Part shown: piece after piece, positions 53,328-63,230 of the stretch | How positions within the stretch are numbered: position 1 is the stretch's first letter | How the letters are laid out: each line of letters opens with the position of its first letter | NCBI GenBank assembly: GCA_023078555.1 | Contig: CM041199.1 | Location: forward strand, 2,359,101 to 2,423,100 | Source: Ulva prolifera | Taxonomy: Eukaryota; Chlorophyta; Ulvophyceae; Ulvales; Ulvaceae | Direction: 5' to 3' | Length of the DNA: 64,000 nt | Made by a program: the position numbers and the translations under genes | The notes under the pieces: model-generated | The model's database searches: none | The model's input: only the letters and a program-made list of their open reading frames with translations | Told to the model about the DNA's origin: nothing

Positions 53328-53518
53328 AGAAGTCTGGGCTTGTCATTTCTCGGGAGCAGGGGTTGCGGTATGATGCGTGCCTAGCGGACGCGATCCTGCC
53401 GGACTGAGGAGTGAGTGCGGTTGTAGTGTTCGTGTGTGTGTGAGTGTATGTTGATGTTGATTCGGATGAGATTCGGTTTCAGTGTTTGTTTTCTCCCGTT
53501 CACTTTTTTGTAATATTC
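53328..53518 (+). mobile_element. Family L copy, about 190 bp
   Basis: It contains the coding end (AAGTCTGGGCTTGTCATTTC..GATCCTGCCGGACTGA) and the tail TTCTCCCGTTCACTTTTTTG. Flanks ATATTCTGGAG and ATATTCTAGAG agree at 10 of 11 bases. Confidence 0.82.
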
Positions 53519-54410
53519 TAGAGATACGCTCTCGCAGCCTGGAGATGCGCTCGCAGCTGCTGCCTTCTGCAGTCCCTCTTCTGTGAGGAATTTCAATAGA
53601 GGGTCAGCAAGTGTCAGCACGTTTCACTGATCAAGCATATTCTCGAAGCAATTTCCACAGTTGCACAAACACAGCCACACTGCAGCAGCGGTTTGCATAC
53701 GCACCGCTTACTCCAGCAGGACCGGCTTCCGGAAGTCCATGTCTGCGGGTACGATTTCACAAGGCTGTTTCGTAGCCCTCCATCACCTTGTTCACGTTGC
53801 AGCTGACAGGTGCGGATGTCATTTCGCAACAATTCCTGCATTGGAGCTGTTCGTTGTGAGAACATGAGTAAAGTCGGTCTCGTAAAGTGCATCGACAATG
53901 TGACTCAGCATGGCACGACGAGAGGGCCAACCATCCGGCGTCGGGTGGCGGCTCGGGCCTGCAGAACCGTCTCGAACCTACATGCTGCAGGCAGTTATTT
54001 AGCGCGTGCGGACGAGCTGGCGTGGCTAGAGGGGCGTCATGCATTGGAGTAGCCATGGAAGAGGGCAAGGAAGCAGCCCAACGTCAAGGCCATATGTCAG
54101 CGGCACGCACGGCCACATCCAATGTCCGCTAGCCGCTCACTGTCCAACTGGCCTGAGCAATGGGCTTGACCGGGCTGGCTAGGTACCACCGTCCATCAAC
54201 CATCAACGCCCAGCACTCCGGACAAGGCCGGCGCGCGGTGTGGTCGTTTGCTGCATCGCCGGTCGTCAGTTTTCATGAACCTGCATGAGCCGTGTCGGCC
54301 TGGCATGCACTTGCCCCGGCCCGTCGTTTGGCCGGCAGGGCTGTGCGGTGGTGAGACTCTTGCGGAAAAAAACTGTATATGGAGGTGATGATTGTAGGTG
54401 TGCTGCAGCC

Positions 54411-54643
54411 CATTGCGGTGTGCGCGCGTGGCCGTGTATGGTCGACGTGCAGAGCTGAGTGCATGGGCGACCTGCTCCTCTCTCCCATTGCGGTGTGCGT
54501 GCATGGTCGACCTGCAGAGCTGAGTGCATGGGCGACCTGCCCCTCTCTCCCATTGCGGTGTGCGTGCATGGTCGACCTGCAGAGCTGAGTGCATGGGCGA
54601 CCTGCCCCTCTCTCCCATTGCGGTGTGCGTGCATGGTCGACCT
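54411..54643 (+). repeat. 65-bp tandem array, 3.4 units
   Basis: Units start with CATTGCGGTGTGCG at 54411, 54486, 54551 and 54616; the first is 75 bp with a 10-bp expansion, the last is partial. Units 2 and 3 are nearly identical. As 65 is not a multiple of 3, all frames cycle through the repeat, so open frames here are not evidence of a gene. Confidence 0.92.
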
Positions 54644-54689
54644 GGCATGCACACACAAGTCACCGCAGGGTATGTTGCAGAATTGCGAG

Positions 54690-55803
54690 ATCGTGACGGA
54701 AAACTGGAACGGTTGCCCCGTGAATCTCAGGGTTTCGGAGAAGCCAGGCTACGCATGCGTATTCGGCCGGGTTATCTCCTCTACGAACTTTGAAACCACT
54801 CGGCGGCTGCAATGGTTTCGAAAGCACAGCCGACTTCACCTACACATTCTCCTCACACGCAACAATCTGCGCCGACTCTGCCTACTCGTACGTGGCAGTG
54901 AGTGCAGTTCGGATCCTTCAGCAGTGGGAGCTGCTGTTTGGGGCGAGGAAGTTGCTTACAGCTCCTGTGAAAACTTCGACTGCGCTTATCCGGGGGCAAG
55001 AACTGCGGCCCTTACTGTGGACTTGTAACCAGAAGAGCATGCATGCGCTGAATGGCTCGGCGACTTCCTGTTGTGCCAACTGCAATCTCGCCCGTAAATC
55101 CCGCTCCCCCATGCTGAACACTCAGCCCCCAAAGTCACCCCATGTCTTGCCAGCTGCAATCTCGCCCTCCATTCTAGCCCCCCATGCTGAATTAATACAC
55201 CCCCGTGTTTTCAGCTGCAATTCCGTCCTCCGATGTCGCCGCCCATGCTGTATGCTCATCCTGAGCCTCCGCCTCCACCGCCACCCCCGCCGGCTCCACC
55301 TCCGCCACAACCTCCACAAATGCCTCCATCACCCGAAAACCCACCCCCCCCTACCCTCCCCCACTACCACCATGCACCACCTCTGCTGTCTCCACAACCT
55401 TCGCAATCGCCTCCACCACCGCCGCCACCATATGCATACATCTTGCCCCCACCACTCCCGCCACCGCCACCCTCGTTCCACATGGGATGCATCCACCGCC
55501 GCCACCGCCGCCACCGCCGCCACCGCCGGACATGCTACCGGCGCCCCCTCCAAAGCCTCCACGTCCATCACCAGCGCCGCCCCCACCACCGCTGCGAGGA
55601 CCAACTCCGCCTCCAGCAACCCCTTCACCACCACCGCCGCCACCTGCTTCTGCACCGCCGCCACCGTCCCCTGCACCTCCATGGATCCACAGTCACCGCC
55701 GCAACCGTCGCCGTCGCTTTGTTTGTGCCAGGAACGGACGTTGGCTCATGTTGAGGGTGTGTCATGATGCTTCAGCCGAGCCATTGCATGCATCACTCGT
55801 TTG
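54690..55803 (+). pseudogene. Rod-protein paralogue 2, decayed
   Basis: Parts of the 42.7-kb gene recur: the N-domain (GGCNGFESTADFTYTFSSHA then TICADSAYSYVAV), the following GAAVWGEEVAYSSCENFDC in a shifted frame, and TVDL, then TAA (55026-55028), then PEEHAC, where the intact gene has DLFPEELLC. The TTC codon has thus become TAA. A short tandem-repeat linker follows (three units of about 60-65 bp containing CTGCAATCTCGCCC..CCCCCATGCTGAA, 55080-55255), then a Pro-rich rod (PPPPPPPAPPPPQPPQMPPS and similar) that shifts frame near 55.5 kb. No C-terminal Cys domain is present. Signal peptide exon not found. Confidence 0.75.
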
Positions 55804-55880
55804 AATCAGGCCTCAGTCTGACAGGTTGCCAGGTGCCGAAGGCGCGTTGAGCGCTGCGGTTGTTGTGATTGTTATTGCAG

Positions 55881-55921
55881 CGGGGTCATGCGCATGACCC
55901 CGCGCGTCTCCGCGCGGAGAT
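55881..55921. repeat. Double palindrome, GC-rich
   Basis: A perfect 24-bp palindrome (55881-55904, GCGGGGTCATGC and its complement) and, three bases on, TCTCCGCGCGGAGA (55908-55921). It has the same architecture as the AT-rich pair at 26567. Confidence 0.88.
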
Positions 55922-55969
55922 GTACCGGAAGGCGGGAATCAATTGCCATCTCGCATGCAAAGGGTTAAC

Positions 55970-56110
55970 GGTACGATGTGGGCCTAGATGATCTGCCGGA
56001 GTGAGGCCTGGGCGCCTGCGCTTCTGTACTGTGTTTTGTGAGTGTGGGGATGTGGATGCGAACGAGATTCTTTTGCTGTGTTGGTCTATGCTCATTCACC
56101 GCTCTGTAGG
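55970..56110 (+). mobile_element. Diverged family L copy
   Basis: GATGTGGGCCTAGATGATCT then GCCGGAGTGAGGC corresponds to the L coding end and stop. GATGCGAACGAGATTC..TTCACCGCTCTGTAG corresponds to the tail. An old copy. Confidence 0.65.
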
Positions 56111-56114
56111 TACT

Positions 56115-56790
56115 GTTCTGTGACACATTCCTCAGCTTCAAACGGCCACAAAGGGGTCTCGGCATATGTTACATATGCAATTGTCCTGCCAATCCGGACT
56201 TGCCGATGTCCTCTGAGGATACGGCTCAGACATATCAAGTACTACTAGTATATAGTATATACTGTACTTTAGTTTGCGTACATGTTCTAGAGTCCTACAG
56301 AGCCTGAACACGATGAAGAGCACGCTCTAGGCAAAAGCCCAATCTCCGAACTGTCCGGAATTCGGATATACTGTTCTGATGTCGGTCTCAAACTGCCCCA
56401 TATATATACGCTGCACCTGCAGGTCCTCATGAACTGTAAAGCTGCGAGTTGACACGCGTCCCAGGACCAGCTTCTGTACACGTCAGCACAGGTGTTCAAA
56501 AGGCAAGATTGCCTTCACACAAGATATCTTGTGCTGTGTACATCTGAACACTCTTCTGTGCCCACTCTTTTGCAACCACTTTTCTGTGTCCAAACTGATT
56601 GGTAACATCTTGAAATGGCATAGTCTTTGTCGCTATCAGTGCTCAACAGCGCGGGCCCAGGTGTCTGTCAGTGCTGTGGGCTCGGGGCTACTCTACTATG
56701 CTGTGTCTGTATACATACGCACGTTTACAGTTCTGTCACTAGCAAGTCAGGCTGGTGGCTGGGGGAACACCTGAATCGCCTGCGTATGCG
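56115..56790. other. No recognisable gene
   Basis: This is possibly the promoter/5' part of the decayed paralogue that follows. No signal-peptide exon was found. Confidence 0.3.
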
Positions 56791-56797
56791 CATTACG

Positions 56798-57764
56798 GGA
56801 GAGTTCACGGGTTCAACCAAAGCACGTCTCGCACAGAAGGTCAACTCCGTGTGCTCAGCAACAGCGCCCGAGACCTATACATTTTCGTACATCTCAGACG
56901 CTGTCATCTGTGCGAGCACCGCTTTCGCGAGCGTGGGGATGCCGTAGTTTACGTGCAGGGATGCAGACTACTTTAAGTACTTAAACATACGTATGTGGCG
57001 GTCAGGGCAGCCGCATGGGGCGTGGAGGTTACATTCAGTCGGAGTGATGGTCGAATCGAATCTCAATATCCGTATACGAGGGAAGTGTGTCTCGATCTGT
57101 TCCCAGAGGAGCTGGCATGTGAGGCAGCTGTGCCACCGCCCCCACCCCCACCACCGCCACCACCGCCACCTCTACCGCCACCCCCACGGTGCACCCCCAC
57201 CAACGCCACCGCCAAGCCCACCCCCACTAACGCCATGGTGGTGGCCACCACCGCCCCTGCCACCTCCGAGTCGACCACCCCCGCCGCCACCACTTCCGCC
57301 TCCGCTTCCGCCTTAACCGCTGCAGCCCCCACCACCGCCACCACCGCCACCGTCCTCCCCCCTTCCACCACCGCCAACGTCATCTCCACCTCCGCCACCC
57401 CCGCGGCCACCACCTCTGTCTGCATCGCCTCCACCTCCACCGCCCTGACCCCCACCGCCTCCTTTGCCCACAACACCATCGCCCCCATCGCCACCAGCTC
57501 CCCCAACTCCCCCACCGCCGCCTCCTCCCCCGCCGCCGCCCCCTGCCATATCACCGCGACCCCTGCCACCGTCAGCCATATCACCAGCACCCGCTCCACC
57601 GCCTCCTGCTTCACCGTCGCCTCCACCGCCGTCACCATTGTTGCTGCCATCACCGCCGCAACCACCAACACCACAGTCTGTGGCGCCAATCCTGACCCCA
57701 TCACCGCCACCGCCGCGATCCCCTTCTTAACCACCGCCGCTTTCCCCTGCACCTGCACCGAAAG

Positions 57765-57813
<49 letters not shown>

Positions 57814-58176
57814 ACATCGTTGCCGCTGCTCCAGCCTGCTTCACTGCCTCCGCCAAACCCCCCATCACCGCCGCCACCAACTCCATCACCACCGCCACCA
57901 CCGCTGGATGGGCCGGGCCTGCCACCTCAGGGCAGCGACGCCCCCCGGGGCCCCTGGCCAGGTCCCACCCTTTGTTCTAGCCAACATCATCTCAGCTGTT
58001 CTGCCTCAGCCCTTCCGCTTCCCCTTTACCAACTATGGCAGGCCGGGGGGGGGGGGGGGGGGGGGGCATGTTTTGTGGCTGTGTTCCGATTCATGTATAC
58101 GTTGCATCTCCATCGGGGTCTGCTTCGGCAGAAGCACCTGTGGCGTCGAGTCGTTCTCTCCTGCGTACCTTGACAC
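56798..58176 (+). pseudogene. Rod-protein paralogue 3, decayed and interrupted
   Basis: The N-domain pieces are GEFTGSTKARLAQK, CSATAPETYTFSYISDAVIC and ASTAFASV, then a stop (GCCGTAG). TYVAVRAAAWGVEV and VCLDLFPEELACEAAVPPPP follow in other frames. The rod keeps Pro-rich coding only in changing frames. A C49 homopolymer (57765-57813) lies in it. The C-domain is recognisable (FTNYGRPGG, then CISIGVCFGRSTCGVESFSP and YLDT), but a G22 run (58045-58066) replaces the codons for SCC. The sequence is then cut at LDT by a family A insertion starting near 58177. Compared with the intact gene at 41.8 kb, every part is present but not in one frame. Confidence 0.75.
57765..57813 (+). repeat. C49 homopolymer
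   Basis: There are 49 consecutive C within the Pro rod of paralogue 3. The length is likely unstable and hard to sequence. Confidence 0.85.
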
Positions 58177-58543
58177 GTCGGGGGGTGGGGTTTGCTGGGG
58201 GAGGCTAGGGCCTTCCCGGGGGGGGGTGTTGTTGGTGGTCTCGTTGTGTAGGCATTTGCGGCCTCGGCTGCGTACGCGTGTGCTTTCCGGGCACTGGAGC
58301 TAGGCTGGTGGGCGGGGTGCGAGTGTTGGTGGGCGTGCGGGAGTACTTGTGGGTGCGGGTTGTGGGGGCTCGGGCGTGGGGGTTTGTGTGTGGCTGTGTG
58401 GCTGTGGCCAGCGCGGGTGCTGACGTTGCGTGGGTGTGCTGATGTGTGCTGCATACACGTGGGGCTGACGTTGCGTGGGTGTGTGGTTCCTCTGGCTGCT
58501 GCTCGCGGTGATACCTTCCTTGCTTGCTTTGTCCTTGCAACAT
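58177..58543 (+). mobile_element. Family A, long copy
   Basis: A GT-rich body (GTGTGTGGCTGTGTGGCTGT..GGGTGTGCTGATGTGTG) is followed by the tail GCTGCTGCTCGCGG..TTGCTTGCTTTGTCCTTGCA. It interrupts the C-domain of paralogue 3; Ala/Pro-rich coding-like sequence resumes at about 58545-58680. Confidence 0.65.
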
Positions 58544-59053
58544 ACACACCTGCCATTGCCAGCACCGCCACCGGCACTGTCACTACCGCCGCTACGCCTC
58601 TAGCGGCAGCACCACCGATGCTACCGCGGCCGCCCCCTTCACTACTGCCGCCCCCACTGCCATCACAGCCGCTGCTCCGCGCCAGCCGCTTGGGCATAGG
58701 GATTGTTCGCGGAAATTGCGTTGTGAGTGGGGCGGCGTGCTGGGCGGCTGCCGCATCATGATGCCACGTCCATGTGATGTTCCGAACATGCCGTGGTGGC
58801 CACCATGACCGTGCGTGATCACAGCGCAAGCTTGAGCGGGAGCCAGCGCGCGCACTGCGAGGCTGGCAGCCGATCATTCACCTCTCCTGTGATATCATGT
58901 TTAATCTCACTCGACCGTGTATGTACGAGGCATGCATATGCATGCACCAAGTACACGGCGCGTGTGCAGCAGCGTACAAAGACGTCCTTGTATGTGAAAG
59001 CTGTGCCGTATGCCCACACCTCACGCATCCTTGAGTGCATCAAACGTCGTTCG

Positions 59054-59136
59054 TCTGGTTTACAAAAGAGTGAACGGGAGAAAACAAACACTGAAACCGA
59101 AGCTCATCCGAATCAACTTCAACACACACTCACACG
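59054..59136 (-). mobile_element. Family L tail, 83 bp with 26-bp duplication
   Basis: A reverse tail (TTACAAAAGAGTGAACGGGA..CTGAAACCGAAG) lies between exact 26-bp repeats at 59028-59053 and 59137-59162 (starting TCCTTGAGTGCATC). Confidence 0.93.
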
Positions 59137-59326
59137 TCCTTGAGTGCATCAAACGTCGTTCGAATATTCGTGATGTCGAAGACCGATCACATTCTCCCGG
59201 CAAACGCCTGCAGCGACATGTGTGCAGCGGACTCGGGCGCAATCGCATTGATCTGCCTTGCCTCTGATCAGGGCAACTACAGCAATGTTCAGCTGGGACC
59301 AGGAGCGCCAGATACAAACTACAGGT

Positions 59327-59712
59327 TGTAACCACTGTTAAGTCAAGAGACATAGAAGAAGAGATCTGTCGTTTACCCTTTAAGGTCCAGCAGCTTATAT
59401 ACCATAAGACAGCCTGTGTACGACACCTGCCACAGTGTGCTGAGCTCAGTCCACTGTTCTCCGTACACAACAGAGTCTTCCATCGCGTAAGCCATGCTTG
59501 GCTGACATAAGCACTCCTTCTAGATATCTCTGGACTCGTGCTTCTAGATGGCCCGCCCTGATGACACAAGACGGTCTGGCGACCACTGTTGATGTACTGC
59601 AGCTACTAGTGCCCCGTGCTGTCAGCCACAAGCTTGCATGCTGACGTGACATTCCGGAGCCTTCCGGAATACTCTATGTCATGCATATCTATGAATGTAA
59701 CGTATCGTCACA
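59327..59712 (-). repeat. Solo LTR of the gypsy-2 family, 386 bp
   Basis: On plus it reads TGTAACCACTGTTAAGTC..GTATCGTCACA and aligns along its length with 37981-38347. The exact 5-bp duplication CAGGT flanks it at 59322-59326 and 59713-59717, the size expected for gypsy integration. It is thus an LTR-LTR recombination remnant. Confidence 0.92.
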
Positions 59713-59734
59713 CAGGTGAACCTGCCCAACATAT

Positions 59735-59925
59735 TTACAAAAAGAGGAAACGGGAGAAGACAAACACCACACAAGAATCTCATCAGAAACCACACTGACA
59801 TGCACACAATCACACTACAACCGCGCCCACAGCTCACCCCGGCAGGATCACCCCGGCAGGATCGCGTCTTCCAGGCCCGCATCTTACCGCAGCCGCTGCT
59901 CACGCGAGATGACAAGCCCCGACTT
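59735..59925 (-). mobile_element. Family L copy, variant subfamily, about 190 bp
   Basis: Reverse: TTACAAAAAGAGGAAACGGG, CACCACACAAGAATCTCATC, and further into the coding end (GATCGCGTCTTCCAGGCCCG, GCGAGATGACAAGCCC). The word CACCCCGGCAGGAT is duplicated in tandem. It abuts the stop of the gene at 59932. Confidence 0.75.
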
Positions 59926-59931
59926 GCCCTA

Positions 59932-61384
59932 CTAGTGCAGACAGCCTCGGCAGCTATGGGCCCCTCCGTGCCGCCCCCGACACGCCGCACGCATGCCAGG
60001 TGTACACACGACCACCGTGTCTGAGGTGACCTCGCTAGATGGTTCGCCCGTGGTGGTGATCGTGGGGGGGGCCGTGCCAGACGTGTCTTGCCTGATGCTC
60101 AGGGTGGACCGGCCGCGGTACGGACCCCCGTAGCCCGTCGGCTCTGGCGGAGCAGGAGCTTCAGGGGTTCGCAGAGTGGCCGGAGGGGATCCGAGCGCAT
60201 TCACGTCGGGGGCAGGAAGGGGTGCATGCTCGGGGCCTTTGACAGGGAAGCCGACGGAAAAACTGAGGCGTCCCAGCGATGGTGGTGTCCCGGGGGCACC
60301 CTGACTACGATCAGGCTGAGGGGCCGGCGCCGGGCCTGCGGGGGGCAACGCGCTAGCTGCGTCACTCTTCACCTGTGCTGGGGTGGCTTCAGGGGTCACT
60401 GCTGGTGAACCTTCTGCAGGCGTTGCGGCACCCGGATCGATGCCAGGGGGTCGTGCGTAGCCATCAACGTCGTCGTCATCGTACTCTGCCAGGACCTCCT
60501 CGAGAGTCGCTTCCTCGTCTTGACAGTATTGGCCGGAGTAGGTAATTGAGTATGGACAGTCCTCGGCGAAGAAGATGTCTTCCACTACATTCACACAGCC
60601 GCGAATGCGTTCAAATATGAACGGGATATCAAGACATGCTGCTGGTAGTGGTGCCAGTGACGGCTCTGCTGGCAACGGTGAATCCATGAGGGGCCGGGGG
60701 GACGGTGCAGCTGCAGGTCGGGGGTCGCTCTGGGATGGAGTGAAAGGTTCATCTGGTGTGGGGGCTGTGGGGGTGGACATGGGTTGTAAGACGGCGGCGG
60801 CAAAGCGGTTACGCCGGCATCTGAAGTACTTGCCCCTGTGCCTGCAATGCGATCCTTGGCCTACATCCCCCTTGCATCTCGGGCACAGGCTGAGAGCCCT
60901 GCACATCTAAAGCATAAGTGTGGGTCGGGAGACATGTGTCAGCAATGCTTTGCATGCCTGCAGATATGGCAGAGCGCGATTTGCTTAGTCGAACACATTG
61001 GAACATCGGCCATTCATGGCCAATATTGTTCGCACAACCGGGACGACATGCGCCGATATCGATGCCAGTGTTGCACATTATCTCCCGGTGGCAAACCTGC
61101 GCCACATGTGCATGCATGCACTGCAGTGGAGGGGATACGTGTGTACCGACATGCATGAGAGAGGCGCACCGACGCCGGTGGGAGCCGCGGTGCAGGAGGC
61201 CGCGGCCTCTGGAGTCGGCGTCTGCCTCAATGCCCAGTGCTGGGAGTGCCACCCATGTCGCGGAAAACGTTTCAGCTGCAGGCTGAATATCGCGATTAGT
61301 GGCGCTGGCTGTTTCGGCGCTTCCGGGGCATCCCCGCCACAGCAGCACTGCGGCTGTGGCAAGCAGTAGGGCAGCGGAGCGCAT
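59932..61384 (-). CDS. Secreted Cys/Pro/acidic protein, family member 2 (intact)
   Basis: Exon 1 is 61384-61170 and exon 2 is 60898-59932. The 271-bp intron has donor GTCG/GTGCGC and acceptor GTGCAG/GG, and splicing at the same codon as in member 1 gives a 393-residue protein. In order: signal peptide (MRSAALLLATAAVLLWRGCP), RGLLHRGSHRRR, C77-X2-C80-X9-C90-X8-C99 (CPRCKGDVGQGSHCR..YFRC), Pro/Thr/Ser-rich segment, four-Cys domain CLDIPFIFERIRGCVNVVED..DCPYS..YCQDEEATLEEV with the acidic LAEYDDDDVDGYA, a second Pro-rich stretch, and a C-terminus with YRGRSTLSIRQDTSGTAPPT and CTPGMRAACRGR..CRGCL. No membrane anchor. D-x-D-x-D-G within the acidic motif could bind calcium, but a full EF-hand is not present. 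Not recognised as a named family. Confidence 0.78.
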
Positions 61385-61535
61385 CGCTGACCTACATGCA
61401 TTTCATGAGAATGCTTGCAGGTACTGTCTTCACTTGCGCCTGGCGCGAGCGTAGAGATTATTGATTGATATGTACATGTGTAGCTGCAGTGCCGTGCATT
61501 GGTCAGCGGTGTTCAAGTGAGCGGACATGTGTGTG

Positions 61536-61925
61536 TTACAGGGACAAAGGATGCAAGGCAGGTAGCACCGCGAGCAACAACCAGGGGAATCGCACATCCA
61601 CATGCAGCACACACCAACATACCCACGCACCATCAGCACCCGCGCCGGCCACAGCCAAACAGCCACACACACGACCACACACACCCACAAACACACGCAA
61701 GCCTCCCACCTCACACCCACAAGCACACCCACACGCCCACCCCCACTGGCACCCAACCCATAAGCCAGGCGCGAGAGCCCCGAAAGCACATGCAGCTAAG
61801 GCCGCCACGCAAGGAAACAGCGAGACCCCAACAGCAACCCCCACCCCGGGGAGGCCCCCGCCTCCCCCAGCACAACCCACCCCGCCCAGCCCCTGCACAC
61901 CACCCCGCCCACCCACAAACCCCTA
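61536..61925 (-). mobile_element. Family A, long reverse copy, about 390 bp
   Basis: TTACAGGGACAAAGGATGCA..GGTAGCACCGCGAGCAAC, then a CA-rich body that is the complement of the 58.2-kb copy (CCAGCGCGGGTGC region, ACACACGACC, CTAGCC-like end). Confidence 0.7.
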
Positions 61926-62026
61926 GTGCAGCATGTGCGGCATAGCGATGCACGGCGCTTCTGTGAATATCAGCATGGGTGGCATTCTAGGTTGAAGGGC
62001 CGCGCAACGAACCAGCCTCGTCGCGG

Positions 62027-62080
62027 CCCTTAAGCCTGGTGTTGGTGTTTGTCTTCTTCCGTTCACTCTTTTGTACCTCT
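62027..62080 (+). mobile_element. Family L tail, 54 bp
   Basis: GGTGTTTGTCTTCTTCCGTT then CACTCTTTTGTAC. The 14-bp duplication CAGCCTCGTCGCGG is at 62013-62026 and 62081-62094. Confidence 0.9.
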
Positions 62081-62405
62081 CAGCCTCGTCGCGGCGGTTT
62101 CCGCAGCGTCGACGTCATGTGATGCATCCGACAGAGTTCGAACGAAGCGTTTGCTTTGCACCTTGATCAGGCCACACGGCGGCGCGCGGGCCTGGTGCGT
62201 GACGGCCATGGAGAGCTGATCAAGCAGCAAACGGATGATCGCGATGCAAACGGATGATCGCGACGGGGAATCCCGTACGGAGGTTTGTGCGCCCATTGCG
62301 CCCATGGTGGCCCATGCACGGCGCTTCGTCGGGCCCGTGTAAATATGGACGCGGTCTGAGGGTCATTGGGAGAAGCGGCCTCGCTGGAGTAAGGGTGTTA
62401 CATAT

Positions 62406-62918
62406 GAGTAAACGGGAGAAGACAAACACTACAAAAGAATCTCATCCGAAACAACAGGCTGCCGTGAGGTTCATCGGCCAGTTGGGGGATGTGGCTGCTG
62501 CTAGTGGACGTATCTGCGAAGGTGCGTTTGTCCTGTGGGCACTGCGGGTGCTGTTGGTGTCGTTGCAGCGGGGCAATGCGGATATGTATCGGAAGTCTGG
62601 GCTTGTCAGCTCTCGTGAGCAGGGGTTGCTGTATGATGTGGGCCTGGAGGACGCGATCCTGCCGGACTGAGTTGTGAGTGCGGTTGTAGTGTTCGTGTGT
62701 ATGTGTTACAAGGACAAAGCAAGCGAGGCAGGTAGCACCGCAAGCAAGAACCAGGGGAACCGCACACCACGCAGCAAGCCATACGAAGCTCACACCAAAA
62801 CACCCACGCAACGGCAGCACGGCAGCACCCGTGTGTATGTGTGTGTGAGGGTATGTTGCTGTTGATTCGGATGCGATTCGGTTTCAGTGTTTGTTTTCTC
62901 CCGTTCACTCTGTTGGAA
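62406..62918 (+). mobile_element. Family L copy with inverted 5' piece and nested A insert
   Basis: A reverse L tail (62406-62454: GAGTAAACGGGAGAAGACAA) is joined head-on to a forward L copy (62455-62918) that begins in the coding end (GCTGCCGTGAGGTTCATCGG) and ends TTCACTCTGTTGGAAC. Such inversion is the signature of twin priming, though two separate insertions are possible. The 3' region is split by a family A copy at 62707-62829. Confidence 0.8.
62707..62829 (-). mobile_element. Family A copy nested in L, 123 bp
   Basis: A reverse A tail (ACAAGGACAAAGCAAGCGAG..AGCACCGC). The 13-bp duplication CGTGTGTATGTGT is at 62694-62706 and 62830-62842. Confidence 0.88.
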
Positions 62919-63050
62919 CCCCCGAAACCGAAAACAAACACTGAAACCGAATCTCATCCGCATCAACATCAACCTACACTCACACACACACACGAACACA
63001 AGGAACCCCCGAAACCGAATCTCATCCGAATCAACATCAACATACACGCC
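62919..63050 (-). mobile_element. Two nested reverse L tails
   Basis: AACAAACACTGAAACCGAAT..ACCTACACTCACACAC lies between direct repeats GGAACCCCCGAAACCGA (62917-62933, 63001-63017). The second repeat starts another reverse L fragment (CTCATCCGAATCAACATCAA). Confidence 0.7.
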
Positions 63051-63061
63051 CTCACCCGGGG

Positions 63062-63193
63062 CCCAACGCCTGTCAGTGCTTGACAACAGAGTAAACGGGA
63101 GAAGACAAACACCAAAACCGAATCTCATCCGAATATCCGCTCCCTTTTCTGGATCATCCGCCCACTGCTCTGGATCAGCTGACAGGCGTTGGG
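63062..63193. repeat. 15-bp perfect inverted repeat enclosing a reverse L tail
   Basis: CCCAACGCCTGTCAG (63062-63076) and CTGACAGGCGTTGGG (63179-63193) are exact complements. They enclose AGAGTAAACGGGAGAAGACA..CTCATCCGAAT (63088-63135) and a GGATCA/GCTCTGGATC duplication. Confidence 0.8.
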
Positions 63194-63230
63194 TTGGTGT
63201 CGCGACGCGTTGATCCGGTTGCACTGCGCA

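Noticed and set aside
54196-54663. 155-codon minus frame with repeated RPCTHTAMGERG units
   Set aside because: It arises from the 65-bp tandem array, which is open in several frames. No conserved domain.
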